A stretch of DNA of 64,000 nucleotides from Streptomyces abikoensis (GTDB lineage: Bacteria; Actinomycetota; Actinomycetes; Streptomycetales; Streptomycetaceae). A program made the position numbers and the translations under genes. A model generated the notes under the pieces. It did not search any database and was not told the origin of the DNA. It worked only from the letters and a program-made list of their open reading frames with translations. Positions 32,263-42,910 of this stretch are shown piece after piece. The DNA is taken from positions 186,001 to 250,000 of the forward strand of contig NZ_BMRT01000002.1 of assembly GCF_014648775.1 (NCBI RefSeq), given 5' to 3'. The first letter of the stretch is position 1. Each line of letters begins with the position of its first letter.

Positions 32263-34605
32263 TTACGAGGAAGAGGAAGAGGACGAGGACGAGTCCGGGA
32301 GTTCCTCCCTTATCGTGCGCGCCGCCGTCACCAGGTGTTCCAGCGAGGCGCGGACCTCGGGCCAGGCGCGGGTCTTCAGGCCGCAGTCGGGGTTGACCCA
32401 CAGTCGTTCGGCGGGGACGGCGGCCAGTGCCCGGCGCAGCAGGGCGGCCAGCTCGTCGGCGGCGGGGACGCGGGGCGAGTGGATGTCGTAGACGCCGGGG
32501 CCCACCTCCCGGGGGTAGCCGGCGCCGGCGAGTTCGTCCGCGACCCGCATGTGGGAGCGAGCCGCTTCCAGGCTGATGACGTCGGCGTCGAGGTCGTCGA
32601 TGGCCTGGAGGACGTCGCCGAACTCCGCGTAGCACATGTGGGTGTGGATCTGGGTGTCCGGGCGGACGCCGCCGGTGGTGAGGCGGAAGGCCTCGGTGGC
32701 CCAGGCCAGGTAGCCGGGGCGGGTGGCGGCGCGCAGGGGGAGGGTCTCGCGGAGGGCGGGCTCGTCGACCTGGATGACGGCGGTGCCCGCCGCCTCCAGG
32801 TCGGCGACCTCGTCGCGCAGGGCGAGCGCGACCTGGCGGGCGGTCTCGGCGCGGGGCTGGTCGTCGCGGACGAAGGACCAGGCGAGCATGGTGACGGGGC
32901 CGGTGAGCATGCCCTTGACGGGTCGTGCGGTGAGGGACTGGGCGTGGGTCGTCCAGCGCACGGTCATCGGCTCGGGGCGGGAGACGTCGCCGGCGAGGAC
33001 CGGCGGGCGGACGTAGCGGGTGCCGTAGGACTGGACCCAGCCGTGCCGGGTGGCGAGGTAGCCGGTGAGGCGTTCGGCGAAGTAGGCGACCATGTCGTCG
33101 CGTTCGGGCTCGCCGTGGACGAGGACGTCCAGGCCGGCCTTCTCCTGGAAGGCGACGACCTCGCGGATCTCGGTCTCGACGCGCCGCTCGTAGGTGTCGG
33201 CGTCGATGCGTCCGGCGCGCAGATCGGCGCGGGCGGTGCGCAGTTCGGTGGTCTGGGGGAAGGAGCCGATGGTGGTCGTGGGCAGCGGGGGGAGGCCCAG
33301 GCGGGCGCGCTGGGCGACGGTCCGTTCGGGGTAGGGCAGGGAGCGGCGGGCGTCGGCGGGGGTGACGGCGGCGGTGCGGGCGCGGACGGCCGGGTCGCGG
33401 GTGAGGGCGGAGTCGGCCCGGGAGGCCAGGTCGGCGCGGTTGACGGCGAGTTCGGCGGCGATGGCGGCGGTGCCGTGGCCGAGGCCGCGGGCGAGGGTGA
33501 CGATCTCGGTGGTCTTCTGGCGGGCGAAGGCCAGCCAGCGGGCGATGCGCGGGTCGATGTCGCGTTCGGCGCCGGCGTCGAGGGGGACGTGGAGGAGGGA
33601 GCTGGAGGCGGCGACGTCCACGTGGCCGGCGAGGCCGAGGAGGGTGGCGAGGGTGGCGAGTGACGCCGTCAGGTCGTTGATCCAGACGTTGCGGCCGTCG
33701 ACGACGCCCGCGACGAGCCGTTTGCCGGGCAGTCCGCCGGCGGCCGCGAGGTCGTCGAGGTTGGCGGCGGCGGGGCCGGTGAAGTCGAGGGCGAGGCCGT
33801 CGACGGGGGCCTTGGCCAGCACGGGCAGGGCCTCGCCGAGGCGGTCGAAGTAGGAGGCGACGAGCAGTTTCGGCCGGTTCGTCAGGGACCCGAGGTCGCG
33901 GTAGGCGCGGGCGGCCGCGTTCAGTTCGGCCGGGGTGCGGTCCTGGACGAGGGCGGGCTCGTCCAGCTGGACCCACTCGGCCCCGGCGGCGCGCAGCGCG
34001 GCGAGCACCTCGGCGTAGACGGGCAGGAGCCGGTCCAGGAGGGTGAGGGGGTCGAAGCCGGGCGGGGCGCCGGGGGCGGGCTTGGCGAGCAGGAGGTAGG
34101 TGACGGGGCCGACGAGGACGGGGCGGGCGGCGAGGCCGAGGGCCAGGGCCTCCTGGAGTTCGCCGAGTTGTTTGGCGGGGTCGGCGGCGAAGACGGTGTC
34201 GGGGCCGAGTTCCGGGACGAGGTAGTGGTAGTTGGTGTCGAACCACTTGGTCATCTCCAGGGGCGCGACGTCCTGGGTGCCGCGTGCCATGGCGAAGTAG
34301 CCGTCGAGGGGGTCGGCGGCGAGGGCCGCGCGGTGGCGGGCAGGGATCGCGCCGACCATGACGCTGGTGTCGAGGAGGTGGTCGTAGTACGAGAAGTCGC
34401 CGGTGGGGACCTCGTGGAGGCCGGCGGCGGCGAGATCGCGCCAGGTGGCGGCGCGGAGCTCGACGGCGGTCCGGTGGAGGGCGTCGGCGGTGACGCGGCC
34501 CTTCCAGTACCCCTCGACGGCCTTCTTCAGTTCCCGGTCGGGTCCCTGGCGGGGGTAGCCGTACACGGTGGCCCGGGCCGCCGCGGCTGCGGACTTGCTG
34601 GTCAC
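32263..34605 (-). CDS. metE: cobalamin-independent methionine synthase
   Basis: A 780-residue enzyme that transfers the methyl group of 5-methyltetrahydropteroyltriglutamate to homocysteine, the last step of methionine synthesis without B12. Both duplicated barrels are present; the N-terminal half starts GYPRQGPDRELKKAVEGYWK. Zinc ligands are in IHTHMCYAEFGD and NPDCGLKTR. GTG 34605 follows AAGGAGA. A cobalamin riboswitch upstream should shut it off when B12 is plentiful. The protein ends in nine serines (32266-32292), an unusual low-complexity tail. Confidence 0.97.
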   Translation of the reverse strand: MTSKSAAAAARATVYGYPRQGPDRELKKAVEGYWKGRVTADALHRTAVELRAATWRDLAAAGLHEVPTGDFSYYDHLLDTSVMVGAIPARHRAALAADPLDGYFAMARGTQDVAPLEMTKWFDTNYHYLVPELGPDTVFAADPAKQLGELQEALALGLAARPVLVGPVTYLLLAKPAPGAPPGFDPLTLLDRLLPVYAEVLAALRAAGAEWVQLDEPALVQDRTPAELNAAARAYRDLGSLTNRPKLLVASYFDRLGEALPVLAKAPVDGLALDFTGPAAANLDDLAAAGGLPGKRLVAGVVDGRNVWINDLTASLATLATLLGLAGHVDVAASSSLLHVPLDAGAERDIDPRIARWLAFARQKTTEIVTLARGLGHGTAAIAAELAVNRADLASRADSALTRDPAVRARTAAVTPADARRSLPYPERTVAQRARLGLPPLPTTTIGSFPQTTELRTARADLRAGRIDADTYERRVETEIREVVAFQEKAGLDVLVHGEPERDDMVAYFAERLTGYLATRHGWVQSYGTRYVRPPVLAGDVSRPEPMTVRWTTHAQSLTARPVKGMLTGPVTMLAWSFVRDDQPRAETARQVALALRDEVADLEAAGTAVIQVDEPALRETLPLRAATRPGYLAWATEAFRLTTGGVRPDTQIHTHMCYAEFGDVLQAIDDLDADVISLEAARSHMRVADELAGAGYPREVGPGVYDIHSPRVPAADELAALLRRALAAVPAERLWVNPDCGLKTRAWPEVRASLEHLVTAARTIREELPDSSSSSSSSS

Positions 34606-34754
34606 GGAACTCTCCTTCGCGAGCTCGTCTCCTGGATCCCGGGAGGGCCGCGAGGGGTCGCGTCGGTGCGGGCGAGCCGTCACGTGCTCGTCCGTGCGCG
34701 CCGACCCGCCCTCGGGGTCACCGGGATGTCCGCGCGCGATGCGTTCGCGCGCGG

Positions 34755-34937
34755 GCAGCGGCAGGTCTTCGGACTCGCGGGCACGTCCGCCCGAGGGCGG
34801 ACACCTAGTGGCCGTCGCTTCCCGGGCCCTGTCGGGCCCAGTGCGTATGACGGCGGTCGTTCCCGCTCACCGCTGCGGGGCAGTCCCGGATTCCCACCGG
34901 GTTCCCTCTTGCGACGCGTCTGCCTGGCGGGCAGGGC
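34755..34937 (-). promoter_or_regulatory. cobalamin riboswitch in the metE leader
   Basis: Read on the minus strand, the order AGAGGGAACCCGGTG, GAATCCGGGACTGCCCC, CGGTGAGCGGGAACGA, GACGGCCACTAGG and GAGTCCGAAGACCTGCC is the conserved core of the B12 riboswitch, including the GCCACT B12 box. It precedes metE by about 150 bases, the expected arrangement. Confidence 0.9.
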
Positions 34938-35124
34938 GAACCGGCTGCGGCGGCCAGCGTAGGCGGTGAAGCCGCCCGCTGGACAGTGCTGTTCACATAC
35001 CGGTCACCCATGGGCGGCGGAGGAGCGGAACGGGCGCGGCCCCGGCGCACGCTCCAGAGCGCGCGCGCCGGGTGGTACGCCGGTGCGCATCCTCCCACCC
35101 CATGGCGCAATGTTGGCCGGAACG

Positions 35125-35265
35125 GTACGGTCGCGTGGACATGACGACGGGGTGGCGGAAGCCGGTGGGAATCCGGCACGGTCGCGCCACTGTGAATCCG
35201 GTCGGCGCTCGCGGCAGCGCGGCGACGCCCGGGGAGTCAGACCCGCCCTCCGTCGTCCAGGAACC
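35125..35265 (+). promoter_or_regulatory. cobalamin riboswitch upstream of cbtBA
   Basis: On the plus strand GGGTGGCGGAAGCCGGTG, GAATCCGGCACGGTCGCGCC, ACTGTGAATCCGG and GGGGAGTCAGACCCGCC match the B12 riboswitch variant usually found before cobalt transporter cbtB genes, with the GCCACTGTGA box. Confidence 0.9.
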
Positions 35266-35305
35266 CCTAGTTCTGGGACGCGTGTTTCCCCAGGAGGTCT
35301 GCATC

Positions 35306-35530
35306 ATGGCTCACTCCGCCGCTTCCACGACCGGCTCCCCCGCCCTGCCGGAGGTCGCCCCCATATCCCTGAAGGCGATCGCCCCCTGGGCGGTCTTCTT
35401 CGGCGTCCTCATGCTCGTCCTGCTGTACTTCGTCGGCGCCGAGCAGGGCGCCACCTCGCTGCTCTCCGGTGAGAGCGTCCACGAGTGGGTCCACGACGGA
35501 CGTCACCTGCTCGGCTTCCCCTGCCACTGA
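35306..35530 (+). CDS. cbtB: CbtB family cobalt transport subunit
   Basis: A 74-residue protein with one membrane segment (AIAPWAVFFGVLMLVLLYFV) and a C-terminal histidine- and acid-rich stretch HEWVHDGRHLLGFPCH that can bind cobalt. Together with the following CbtA it is thought to import cobalt for B12 synthesis. ATG 35306 follows CAGGAGG. A B12 riboswitch lies directly upstream, so expression should fall when cobalamin is high. The gene is complete. Confidence 0.93.
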   Translation: MAHSAASTTGSPALPEVAPISLKAIAPWAVFFGVLMLVLLYFVGAEQGATSLLSGESVHEWVHDGRHLLGFPCH

Positions 35531-35549
35531 CGGCCGGGGAGTCGCTCTC

Positions 35550-36311
35550 GTGAACACCGTCTCCGTACGGTCGCTGCTGGTGCGCGGCATGCTCGCCGGG
35601 CTGGTGGCCGGCTGTGCCGCGCTGCTGGTGGCCTATTTCCTCGGTGAGCCGTCCGTGGACGCGTCCATCGGCTATGAGGAGGCCCACAGCCACCACGACG
35701 ACCACGGCGTGGAGCTGGTCGGCCGCACCCTGCAGTCCACCGCCGGGCTGGCGACCGGCGTCCTGGTCTACGGCGTCGCGTTCGGCGGCATCGCCGCGCT
35801 GGCCTTCTGCGTCGCCCTGGGCCGGATCGGCCGGTTCGGGCCGCGCGCCACGGCCGCCCTCCTCTCGCTCGGAGGGCTGCTGACGGTCTATGTGGTGCCG
35901 TTCCTCAAGTACCCCGCCAATCCGCCGGCCACCAGCGACCCGGACACCATCGGGCAACGCACGGCGCTCTTCTTCCTGATGATCGCGCTGAGCGTCCTGC
36001 TGGGCCTCGCCGCGATCATCCTGGGGCGCCGGCTGGCTCCCCGCCTGGGCGCCTGGTGGGCCACCGTCGCCGCGGTGGCGGCCTTCGTCCTCGCGGTCGG
36101 CCTGGCGTACGCCTTCCTGCCCTCGTACGACGAGGTGCCCAAGGACTTCCCGGCCTCCGTGCTGTGGCGGTTCCGCCTCTCGGCCCTGGCCGTCCAGGGC
36201 GTCCTGTGGACCGGCTTCGGCCTGCTCTTCGGCCACCTCGCCGAACGGCGGCTCGCCCCGCGGGCCGGCTCCGTCGACCCGGCCCGTGGAGTGGTCGAAA
36301 CCACTCCCTGA
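35550..36311 (+). CDS. cbtA: CbtA family cobalt transport subunit
   Basis: A 253-residue integral membrane protein with about six hydrophobic segments. The family hallmarks are the histidine cluster EEAHSHHDDHG between the first two segments, and EVPKDFPASVLWRFRLSALA in the last loop. It is the main membrane subunit of the putative cobalt importer. GTG 35550 follows GGGGAG and lies 20 bp after cbtB, so both are cotranscribed under the same riboswitch. A strong terminator follows 24 bp later. Confidence 0.93.
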   Translation: MNTVSVRSLLVRGMLAGLVAGCAALLVAYFLGEPSVDASIGYEEAHSHHDDHGVELVGRTLQSTAGLATGVLVYGVAFGGIAALAFCVALGRIGRFGPRATAALLSLGGLLTVYVVPFLKYPANPPATSDPDTIGQRTALFFLMIALSVLLGLAAIILGRRLAPRLGAWWATVAAVAAFVLAVGLAYAFLPSYDEVPKDFPASVLWRFRLSALAVQGVLWTGFGLLFGHLAERRLAPRAGSVDPARGVVETTP

Positions 36312-36334
36312 ACCGATTCCGTTTCCCTCCCCCG

Positions 36335-36373
36335 ACGTGCGGGGCGGCCACCCGGCCGCCCCGCACGTTTTTT
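36335..36373 (+). terminator. rho-independent terminator after cbtBA
   Basis: ACGTGCGGGGCGGCC (36335-36349) pairs along all 15 bases with 36354-36368 and is followed by six T. Confidence 0.88.
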
Positions 36374-36379
36374 CGACTC

Positions 36380-36407
36380 TGGACTTAGTAGGACGTCCAA
36401 CTATATG
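36380..36407 (+). promoter_or_regulatory. promoter and spacer operator of the valine catabolic operon
   Basis: A TGGACT -35-like and a TATATG -10-like element are 16 bases apart (36380-36385, 36402-36407). Between them TAGTAGGACGTCCAACTA (36386-36403) is a near-perfect palindrome (16 of 18 symmetric positions), an ideal site for a repressor. Confidence 0.6.
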
Positions 36408-36516
36408 TTCGGGGGCAACCACGAGGACGGACAGGACGGACCGCGCCCCACAAGGGCGCGCGCCCGCGGCCCCGCCGTGCCTGTCCCCGGATCTCACCTG
36501 ATGAGAGCAGGCTTCC

Positions 36517-38016
<1,500 letters not shown>

Positions 38017-38021
38017 CCGCC

Positions 38022-39170
38022 ATGACGACCACCTTCCTCACCGAGGACCAGCGCGCCATAGCCGAGACCACCCTCGACTTCGCCCGTGAGCACCTCGCCC
38101 CCAACGCCGTCGACTGGGACCGCGACAAGCACTTCCCCGTCGACGTCCTCCGCAAGGGCGCCGACCTCGGCCTCGGCGGCATCTACGTCCGCGAGGAGTC
38201 CGGCGGCTCCGGCCTCACCCGCGCCGACGGCGTCCTCGTCTTCGAGAGCCTGGCCACGGGCTGCCCCTCCGTCGCCGGCTACTTCTCCATCCACAACATG
38301 GTCGCCTGGATGATCGACCACTACGGCGACGACGCCCAGCGCGCCCGCTACCTGCCGGGCCTGTGCGCGATGGACACCCTCGGCAGCTACTGCCTCACCG
38401 AGCCGGGCGCCGGCTCCGACGCCGCCGCCCTGACCACCCGCGCCGAGCGCGACGGCGACGAGTACGTCCTCGACGGCGTCAAGCAGTTCATCTCCGGCGC
38501 GGGCTCGACCGACGTCTACATCGTCATGGCCCGCACCGGCGGCCCCGGGGCGCGCGGCGTCTCCGCCTTCCTCGTCCACCGCGACGACCCCGGTCTGTCC
38601 TTCGGGCCCAACGAGAAGAAGATGGGCTGGAACGCCCAGCCCACCCGCCAGGTGATCCTCGACGGCGTCCGGATCCCCGCCGACCGGCTGCTCGGCGGTG
38701 AGGGCGAGGGCTTCCGCATCGCCATGGGCGGGCTCAACGGCGGCCGGCTCGGCATCGCCGCCTGCTCCCTCGGCGGCGCCCAGAGCGCCCTCGACCGCAC
38801 CCTCGCCTACCTCGCCGACCGGGAGGCCTTCGGCGAGCCCCTCATCGACTCCCCGGCCCTGCGCTTCCGCCTCGCCGACATGGCCACCGAGCTGACCGCC
38901 GCCCGCGCCCTGGTCCGACAGGCCGCCGAGGCCCTGGACCGCGGCGACGCCCAGGCCCCGCAGCTCTGCGCCATGGCGAAACGATTCGCCACCGACACCG
39001 GGTACACGGTCGCCGACCAGGCGCTGCAACTCCACGGCGGCTACGGCTACCTCAACGAGTACGGCGTCGAGAAGATCGTCCGCGATCTGCGGGTCCACCG
39101 GATCCTGGAGGGGACGAACGAGATCATGCGCCTCATCGTGGCCCGTGGCCTGACGGGGGCCGGCCGGTGA
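38022..39170 (+). CDS. acyl-CoA dehydrogenase, probably isobutyryl-CoA dehydrogenase
   Basis: A 382-residue flavoenzyme. The FAD and substrate motifs are YCLTEPGAGSDAAAL and the C-terminal ILEGTNEIMRLIVARGL, whose glutamate is the catalytic base position. In this operon it should oxidise isobutyryl-CoA to methacrylyl-CoA. ATG 38022 lies five bases after the mmsA stop. The next gene overlaps by four bases (GTGA), so these are made together. Specificity is inferred from context. Confidence 0.93.
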   Translation: MTTTFLTEDQRAIAETTLDFAREHLAPNAVDWDRDKHFPVDVLRKGADLGLGGIYVREESGGSGLTRADGVLVFESLATGCPSVAGYFSIHNMVAWMIDHYGDDAQRARYLPGLCAMDTLGSYCLTEPGAGSDAAALTTRAERDGDEYVLDGVKQFISGAGSTDVYIVMARTGGPGARGVSAFLVHRDDPGLSFGPNEKKMGWNAQPTRQVILDGVRIPADRLLGGEGEGFRIAMGGLNGGRLGIAACSLGGAQSALDRTLAYLADREAFGEPLIDSPALRFRLADMATELTAARALVRQAAEALDRGDAQAPQLCAMAKRFATDTGYTVADQALQLHGGYGYLNEYGVEKIVRDLRVHRILEGTNEIMRLIVARGLTGAGR

Positions 39171-40225
39171 GCGGGAGCATCGACGACTCCGTACTGTTCC
39201 GCGTCGAGGGCCGGGCCGCCCATATCGTCCTCAACCGGCCCAGGGCCCTCAACGCCCTCACCCACACCATGGTCTCCCGCATCGACGAGGCCCTCACCGC
39301 CTGGGAGCACGACCCGGCCGTCGAGACCGTCGTGATCACCGGCGCGGGCGAGCGCGGGCTGTGCGCGGGCGGCGACATCCGTTCCATCCACGAGGACGCC
39401 CGCACCGGCGGCACGGCCTCGGCCGACTTCTGGCGCGACGAGTACCGGCTCAACGCCCGGATCGCCGACTACCCCAAGCCGTACGTGGCCGTCATGGACG
39501 GCATCGTCATGGGCGGCGGCGTCGGCATCGCCGCCCACGGCGGCGTACGGATCGTCACCGAGCGCTCGCGGGTGGCCATGCCCGAGACCGGCATCGGCTT
39601 CGTCCCCGACGTCGGCGGCACCTACCTGCTGGCGAAGGCGCCCGGCGAACTCGGCACCCACCTCGCCCTGACCGGTGAGGCGGTGGGCGCCGCCGACGCC
39701 CTGCTGTGCGGGCTCGCCGACCACTTCGTCCCCTCGGACCGGCTGCCCGCGCTCCTCACGGAGCTCGCCGACGCGCCGGCCCACGAGGTCGTCGCCCGGC
39801 ATGCCGCCGAGGCGCCCGGGGGCGAACTGGCCGGTCACCGCGAGTGGATCGACGCCTGCTACGCCGCCGGCACCGTCGAGGAGATCGTCGAGCGCCTCCA
39901 GGGCCATGGCACCCCGGCCGCCAAGCAGGCCGCCGAAACGATCCTCGCCAAGTCCCCGACCGCGCTCAAGGTCACCCTGGCAGCGCTGCGCGCCGTGCCT
40001 GGGCTCGGTTCGCTGGGGCGGGCGCTGGAGCAGGAGTACCGCGTCTCGTGCGCGGCCCTGACCGCGCCGGACCTGGTCGAGGGCATCCGCGCCCAGGTGA
40101 TCGACAAGGACCGGAACCCGCGCTGGTCGCCCGCCACGCTCGCCGAGGTGGGCGAGGCGGACGTCGCCCGGTTCTTCGCACCGCTGGGCGAGCGGGAACT
40201 CGCCCTTACCCAGGAGGTGTCGTGA
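39167..40225 (+). CDS. enoyl-CoA hydratase/isomerase family, probable 3-hydroxyisobutyryl-CoA hydrolase
   Basis: A 352-residue crotonase-fold protein, longer than hydratases and the size of 3-hydroxyisobutyryl-CoA hydrolase. The oxyanion-hole segments are [14 protein letters not shown] and [16 protein letters not shown], and [17 protein letters not shown] carries the catalytic glutamate and aspartate positions of hydrolases. It would cleave 3-hydroxyisobutyryl-CoA and free the acid for the next enzyme. GTG 39167 overlaps the upstream stop by four bases. The valine operon setting supports the hydrolase assignment. Confidence 0.92.
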   Translation: MSGSIDDSVLFRVEGRAAHIVLNRPRALNALTHTMVSRIDEALTAWEHDPAVETVVITGAGERGLCAGGDIRSIHEDARTGGTASADFWRDEYRLNARIADYPKPYVAVMDGIVMGGGVGIAAHGGVRIVTERSRVAMPETGIGFVPDVGGTYLLAKAPGELGTHLALTGEAVGAADALLCGLADHFVPSDRLPALLTELADAPAHEVVARHAAEAPGGELAGHREWIDACYAAGTVEEIVERLQGHGTPAAKQAAETILAKSPTALKVTLAALRAVPGLGSLGRALEQEYRVSCAALTAPDLVEGIRAQVIDKDRNPRWSPATLAEVGEADVARFFAPLGERELALTQEVS

Positions 40226-41148
40226 TGAGCAGCAGCACTCCCCTGACCGTCGGCTTCGTCGGCCTCGGCCACATGGGCGGCCCGATGGCCGCCAACCTCG
40301 TCAAGGCCGGGCACCGGGTGCGCGGCTACGACCTGGTGGCCGAGTCCCTGGAGGCGGCCGCGGCCGCCGGTGTCGAGCCCGCGGCCTCGGCGGCGGACGC
40401 CGCGACCGGCGCCGACGTGGTCGTCACCATGCTGCCCGCCGGACGGCACGTCCTCGCCCTCTACCGGGACGAGGGCCTCCTCGCCGCGGCCGCGCCCGGC
40501 ACGCTGTTCGTCGACTGCTCCACCATCGACGTCGCCGACGCCCGCGCCGCCCACCAGGCCGCGCTCGAGGCCGGCCACCAGGCCCTGGACGCGCCCGTCT
40601 CCGGCGGGGTCGCCGGTGCCGAGGCCGGCACGCTGACCTTCATGGCCGGTGGCGGCGAGGCCGAGTTCGCGCGGGCCGAGCCGCTGCTCGCCGTCATGGG
40701 CGGGAAGACCGTGCACTGCGGCGGCCCGGGTGCCGGGCAGGCGGCGAAGATCTGCAACAACATGATCCTGGGCATCTCGATGATCGCGGTCAGCGAGGCC
40801 TTCGTCCTCGGCGAGAGCCTCGGCCTGTCCCACCAGGCCCTGTTCGACGTGGCCTCCACGGCGTCCGGCCAGTGCTGGTCGCTGACCAGCAACTGCCCGG
40901 TCCCCGGCCCGGTCCCGGCCAGCCCGGCCAACCGCGACTACCGGCCCGGCTTCGCGGCCCCCCTGATGGCCAAGGACCTCGGCCTCGCCGCCGACGCGCT
41001 CCGCGCGAGCGGGATCGACTCCGCCTTCGGGATCGAGGCGGCGAAGCGGTACGCGGAGTACGCGGCGGGCACCGGGGCGGCGGAGGACTTCTCCGGGATC
41101 ATCCGGACGATCCGGCAGCGCGACGAACGAAACGAGACGGCTTCCTGA
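40225..41148 (+). CDS. mmsB: 3-hydroxyisobutyrate dehydrogenase
   Basis: A 307-residue beta-hydroxyacid dehydrogenase that oxidises 3-hydroxyisobutyrate to methylmalonate semialdehyde with NAD. The N-terminal [17 protein letters not shown] holds the Rossmann motif, [21 protein letters not shown] is the substrate loop, and the lysine in [12 protein letters not shown] is the catalytic one. ATG 40225 has AGGAGG at ideal spacing and shares its A with the previous stop. Its product is the substrate of MmsA encoded at the operon start. Confidence 0.95.
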   Translation: MSSSTPLTVGFVGLGHMGGPMAANLVKAGHRVRGYDLVAESLEAAAAAGVEPAASAADAATGADVVVTMLPAGRHVLALYRDEGLLAAAAPGTLFVDCSTIDVADARAAHQAALEAGHQALDAPVSGGVAGAEAGTLTFMAGGGEAEFARAEPLLAVMGGKTVHCGGPGAGQAAKICNNMILGISMIAVSEAFVLGESLGLSHQALFDVASTASGQCWSLTSNCPVPGPVPASPANRDYRPGFAAPLMAKDLGLAADALRASGIDSAFGIEAAKRYAEYAAGTGAAEDFSGIIRTIRQRDERNETAS

Positions 41149-41927
41149 TGACGACCACGTACGAGACCATCCTCGTCGAGCGCAAGGGCCGCGTCGCCCT
41201 TGTCACCCTCAACCGCCCCAAGGCCCTCAACGCCCTCAATCTCCAGGTGATGAACGAGGTCGTCGAGGCCACCGAGGCCCTCGACCGGGACCCGGACGTC
41301 GGCTGTATCGTCCTCACCGGCTCGGCGAAGGCGTTCGCCGCCGGTGCCGACATCAAGGAGATGCAGCCGCAGGGGTACATGGACATGTACCTCAACGACT
41401 GGTTCACCGCCTGGGACCGGCTCGGCGCCCTCCGCACCCCGACCCTCGCGGCCGTCTCCGGCTACGCGCTGGGCGGCGGCTGCGAACTCGCCATGCTGTG
41501 CGACATCCTGCTCGCCGCCGACACCGCCGTCTTCGGGCAGCCGGAGATCAAGCTCGGCGTCATCCCCGGCATCGGCGGCTCGCAGCGGCTGACCAGGGCC
41601 GTCGGCAAGGCCAAGGCGATGGAGCTGTGCCTGACCGGGCGCACCATGGACGCGGCCGAGGCGGAACGGGCGGGCCTGGTCTCCCGGATCGTCCCGGCGG
41701 ACGAGCTTCTCACGGAGGCGCTGTCCGTCGCCGAGACGGTGGCCGGGATGTCCGCGCCGGTCGCCATGATGGCGAAGGAGGCGGTGAACCGGGCGTTCGA
41801 GACGACGCTGGCGGAGGGCGTGCGGTTCGAACGGCGCGTCTTCCACGCGGTGTTCGCCGTCGCGGACCAGAAGGAGGGGATGGCGGCGTTCGTGGAGAAG
41901 CGGAAGCCGGATTTCCGTCACCGCTGA
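41148..41927 (+). CDS. enoyl-CoA hydratase (crotonase)
   Basis: A 259-residue crotonase that should hydrate methacrylyl-CoA to 3-hydroxyisobutyryl-CoA in valine degradation. Both catalytic glutamates are present: [15 protein letters not shown] and [19 protein letters not shown]. The oxyanion-hole part is [14 protein letters not shown] 41148 overlaps the mmsB stop (TGATG). It is the last gene of the operon; a tandem repeat and a large hairpin follow. Confidence 0.94.
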   Translation: MTTTYETILVERKGRVALVTLNRPKALNALNLQVMNEVVEATEALDRDPDVGCIVLTGSAKAFAAGADIKEMQPQGYMDMYLNDWFTAWDRLGALRTPTLAAVSGYALGGGCELAMLCDILLAADTAVFGQPEIKLGVIPGIGGSQRLTRAVGKAKAMELCLTGRTMDAAEAERAGLVSRIVPADELLTEALSVAETVAGMSAPVAMMAKEAVNRAFETTLAEGVRFERRVFHAVFAVADQKEGMAAFVEKRKPDFRHR

Positions 41928-41937
41928 CGTTCCGGGC

Positions 41938-42071
41938 GCGCCCCGTCGCGGGGTGCGCCCCGTCGCAGGGTGCGCCCCGTCGCAGGGTGCGCCCCGTCGC
42001 AGGGTGCGCCCCGTCGCAGGGTGCGCCCCGTCGCAGGGTGCGCCCCGTCGCAGGGTGCGCCCCGTCAGGGG
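41938..42071. repeat. 17-bp tandem repeat array
   Basis: The unit GCGCCCCGTCGCAGGGT is present seven times in full from 41938 to 42056, with the first copy slightly different, and an eighth partial copy runs into the left arm of the 29-bp inverted repeat. The unit resembles the outer part of that arm, so it probably arose from it. Confidence 0.9.
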
Positions 42072-42167
42072 CGCGGGGAACTGCGCGAACGGCCACGCAC
42101 GGCCCGCAGCCGCTCGACCGCGCGCCGTCGGGGGCTGATCGCGCAGTTCCCCGCGCCCCTGACGGGG
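42060..42167. terminator. 29-bp perfect inverted repeat, bidirectional terminator
   Basis: Positions 42060-42088 (starting CCCCGTCAGGGGCGCGGGGA) are the exact reverse complement of 42139-42167, around a 50-base centre. It lies between two convergent genes and is a common type of Streptomyces intergenic palindrome. Confidence 0.85.
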
Positions 42168-42174
42168 CACGTCT

Positions 42175-42657
42175 CTAAAGCGCCAGCTTGAAACCGTCGT
42201 GGCTGCGCGCGAAGCCCAGCGCAGCGTAGAAGCGGTGCGCGTCCTCGCGCCGCTTGTTGCTGGTGAGCTGCACCAGCGCGCAGCCACGCGCGCGTGCCCT
42301 TTCGACCGCGCGCGTCATCAGCGTCCGGCCGAGCCCGCCGCCGCGCCGGTCGGCGCGGATGCGGACCGCCTCGATGAGCGCCCGCTCGGCGCCGCCCTTG
42401 CCGAGCCCGGGGATGTACGTCGCCTGCAGGCACCCCACCACCGTGCCGGCCTCCTCGACCAGGACCAAGAGCTCGTTGCGCGGGTCCTCGTCGATCGCCG
42501 CGAACGCCCGCTCGTACTCCTCCGTCACCACGACCGTCGACGGATCCACGACGTTCTCCTCGTCCGCGAGCAGGGCGAGCACGGCCGGCAGGTCCGCGCG
42601 GGTGGCGGGGCGCAGGATGAGAGCGGGGACGGGGGCGGTATCCGGAGCGGCTGACAT
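42175..42657 (-). CDS. GNAT family N-acetyltransferase
   Basis: A 160-residue acetyltransferase with the GNAT order: an N-terminal LRPATRADLPAVLALLADEE, then VVGCLQATYIPGL, and motif A (AVRIRADRRGGGLGRTLMTRA) that binds acetyl-CoA with R/G-x-x-G-x-G/A. The C-terminal RFYAALGFARSHDGFKLAL is the substrate side. ATG 42657 lies a few bases after TATGGT, so the message may be leaderless. The amine substrate is unknown. Confidence 0.9.
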   Translation of the reverse strand: MSAAPDTAPVPALILRPATRADLPAVLALLADEENVVDPSTVVVTEEYERAFAAIDEDPRNELLVLVEEAGTVVGCLQATYIPGLGKGGAERALIEAVRIRADRRGGGLGRTLMTRAVERARARGCALVQLTSNKRREDAHRFYAALGFARSHDGFKLAL

Positions 42658-42910
42658 GGCCCGACCATAACCGACATCCCCCAGGGTCCCGATCCGGACA
42701 AGTCGCGTGCGGGGCCGATACCGTGGTCGGGTGGGGTTACCGGGGGAACCCGGGGCGGTCCGAGGGGGTTGGGAGGGGCTGAAACCCACAGGCCCTCCCG
42801 TGTCACTAACGGAGCGTGTCCGGTCCACACTTGACCGTAGTCGGCCGACGCCGATTGACTTCTGCCCGCTTACGTACAGCAGCGCAGCGCCCCGTGACCT
42901 CGGAGACCCC

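Noticed and set aside
31200..32396. Long plus-strand frame of about 400 codons opposite the aminotransferase
   Set aside because: It mirrors the coding strand of the aminotransferase gene; its protein is repetitive Gly/Val/Glu/Arg with no domain, and it starts inside the element near attR.
41938..42071. CRISPR-like array
   Set aside because: The 17-bp units abut without spacers, so it is a tandem repeat.
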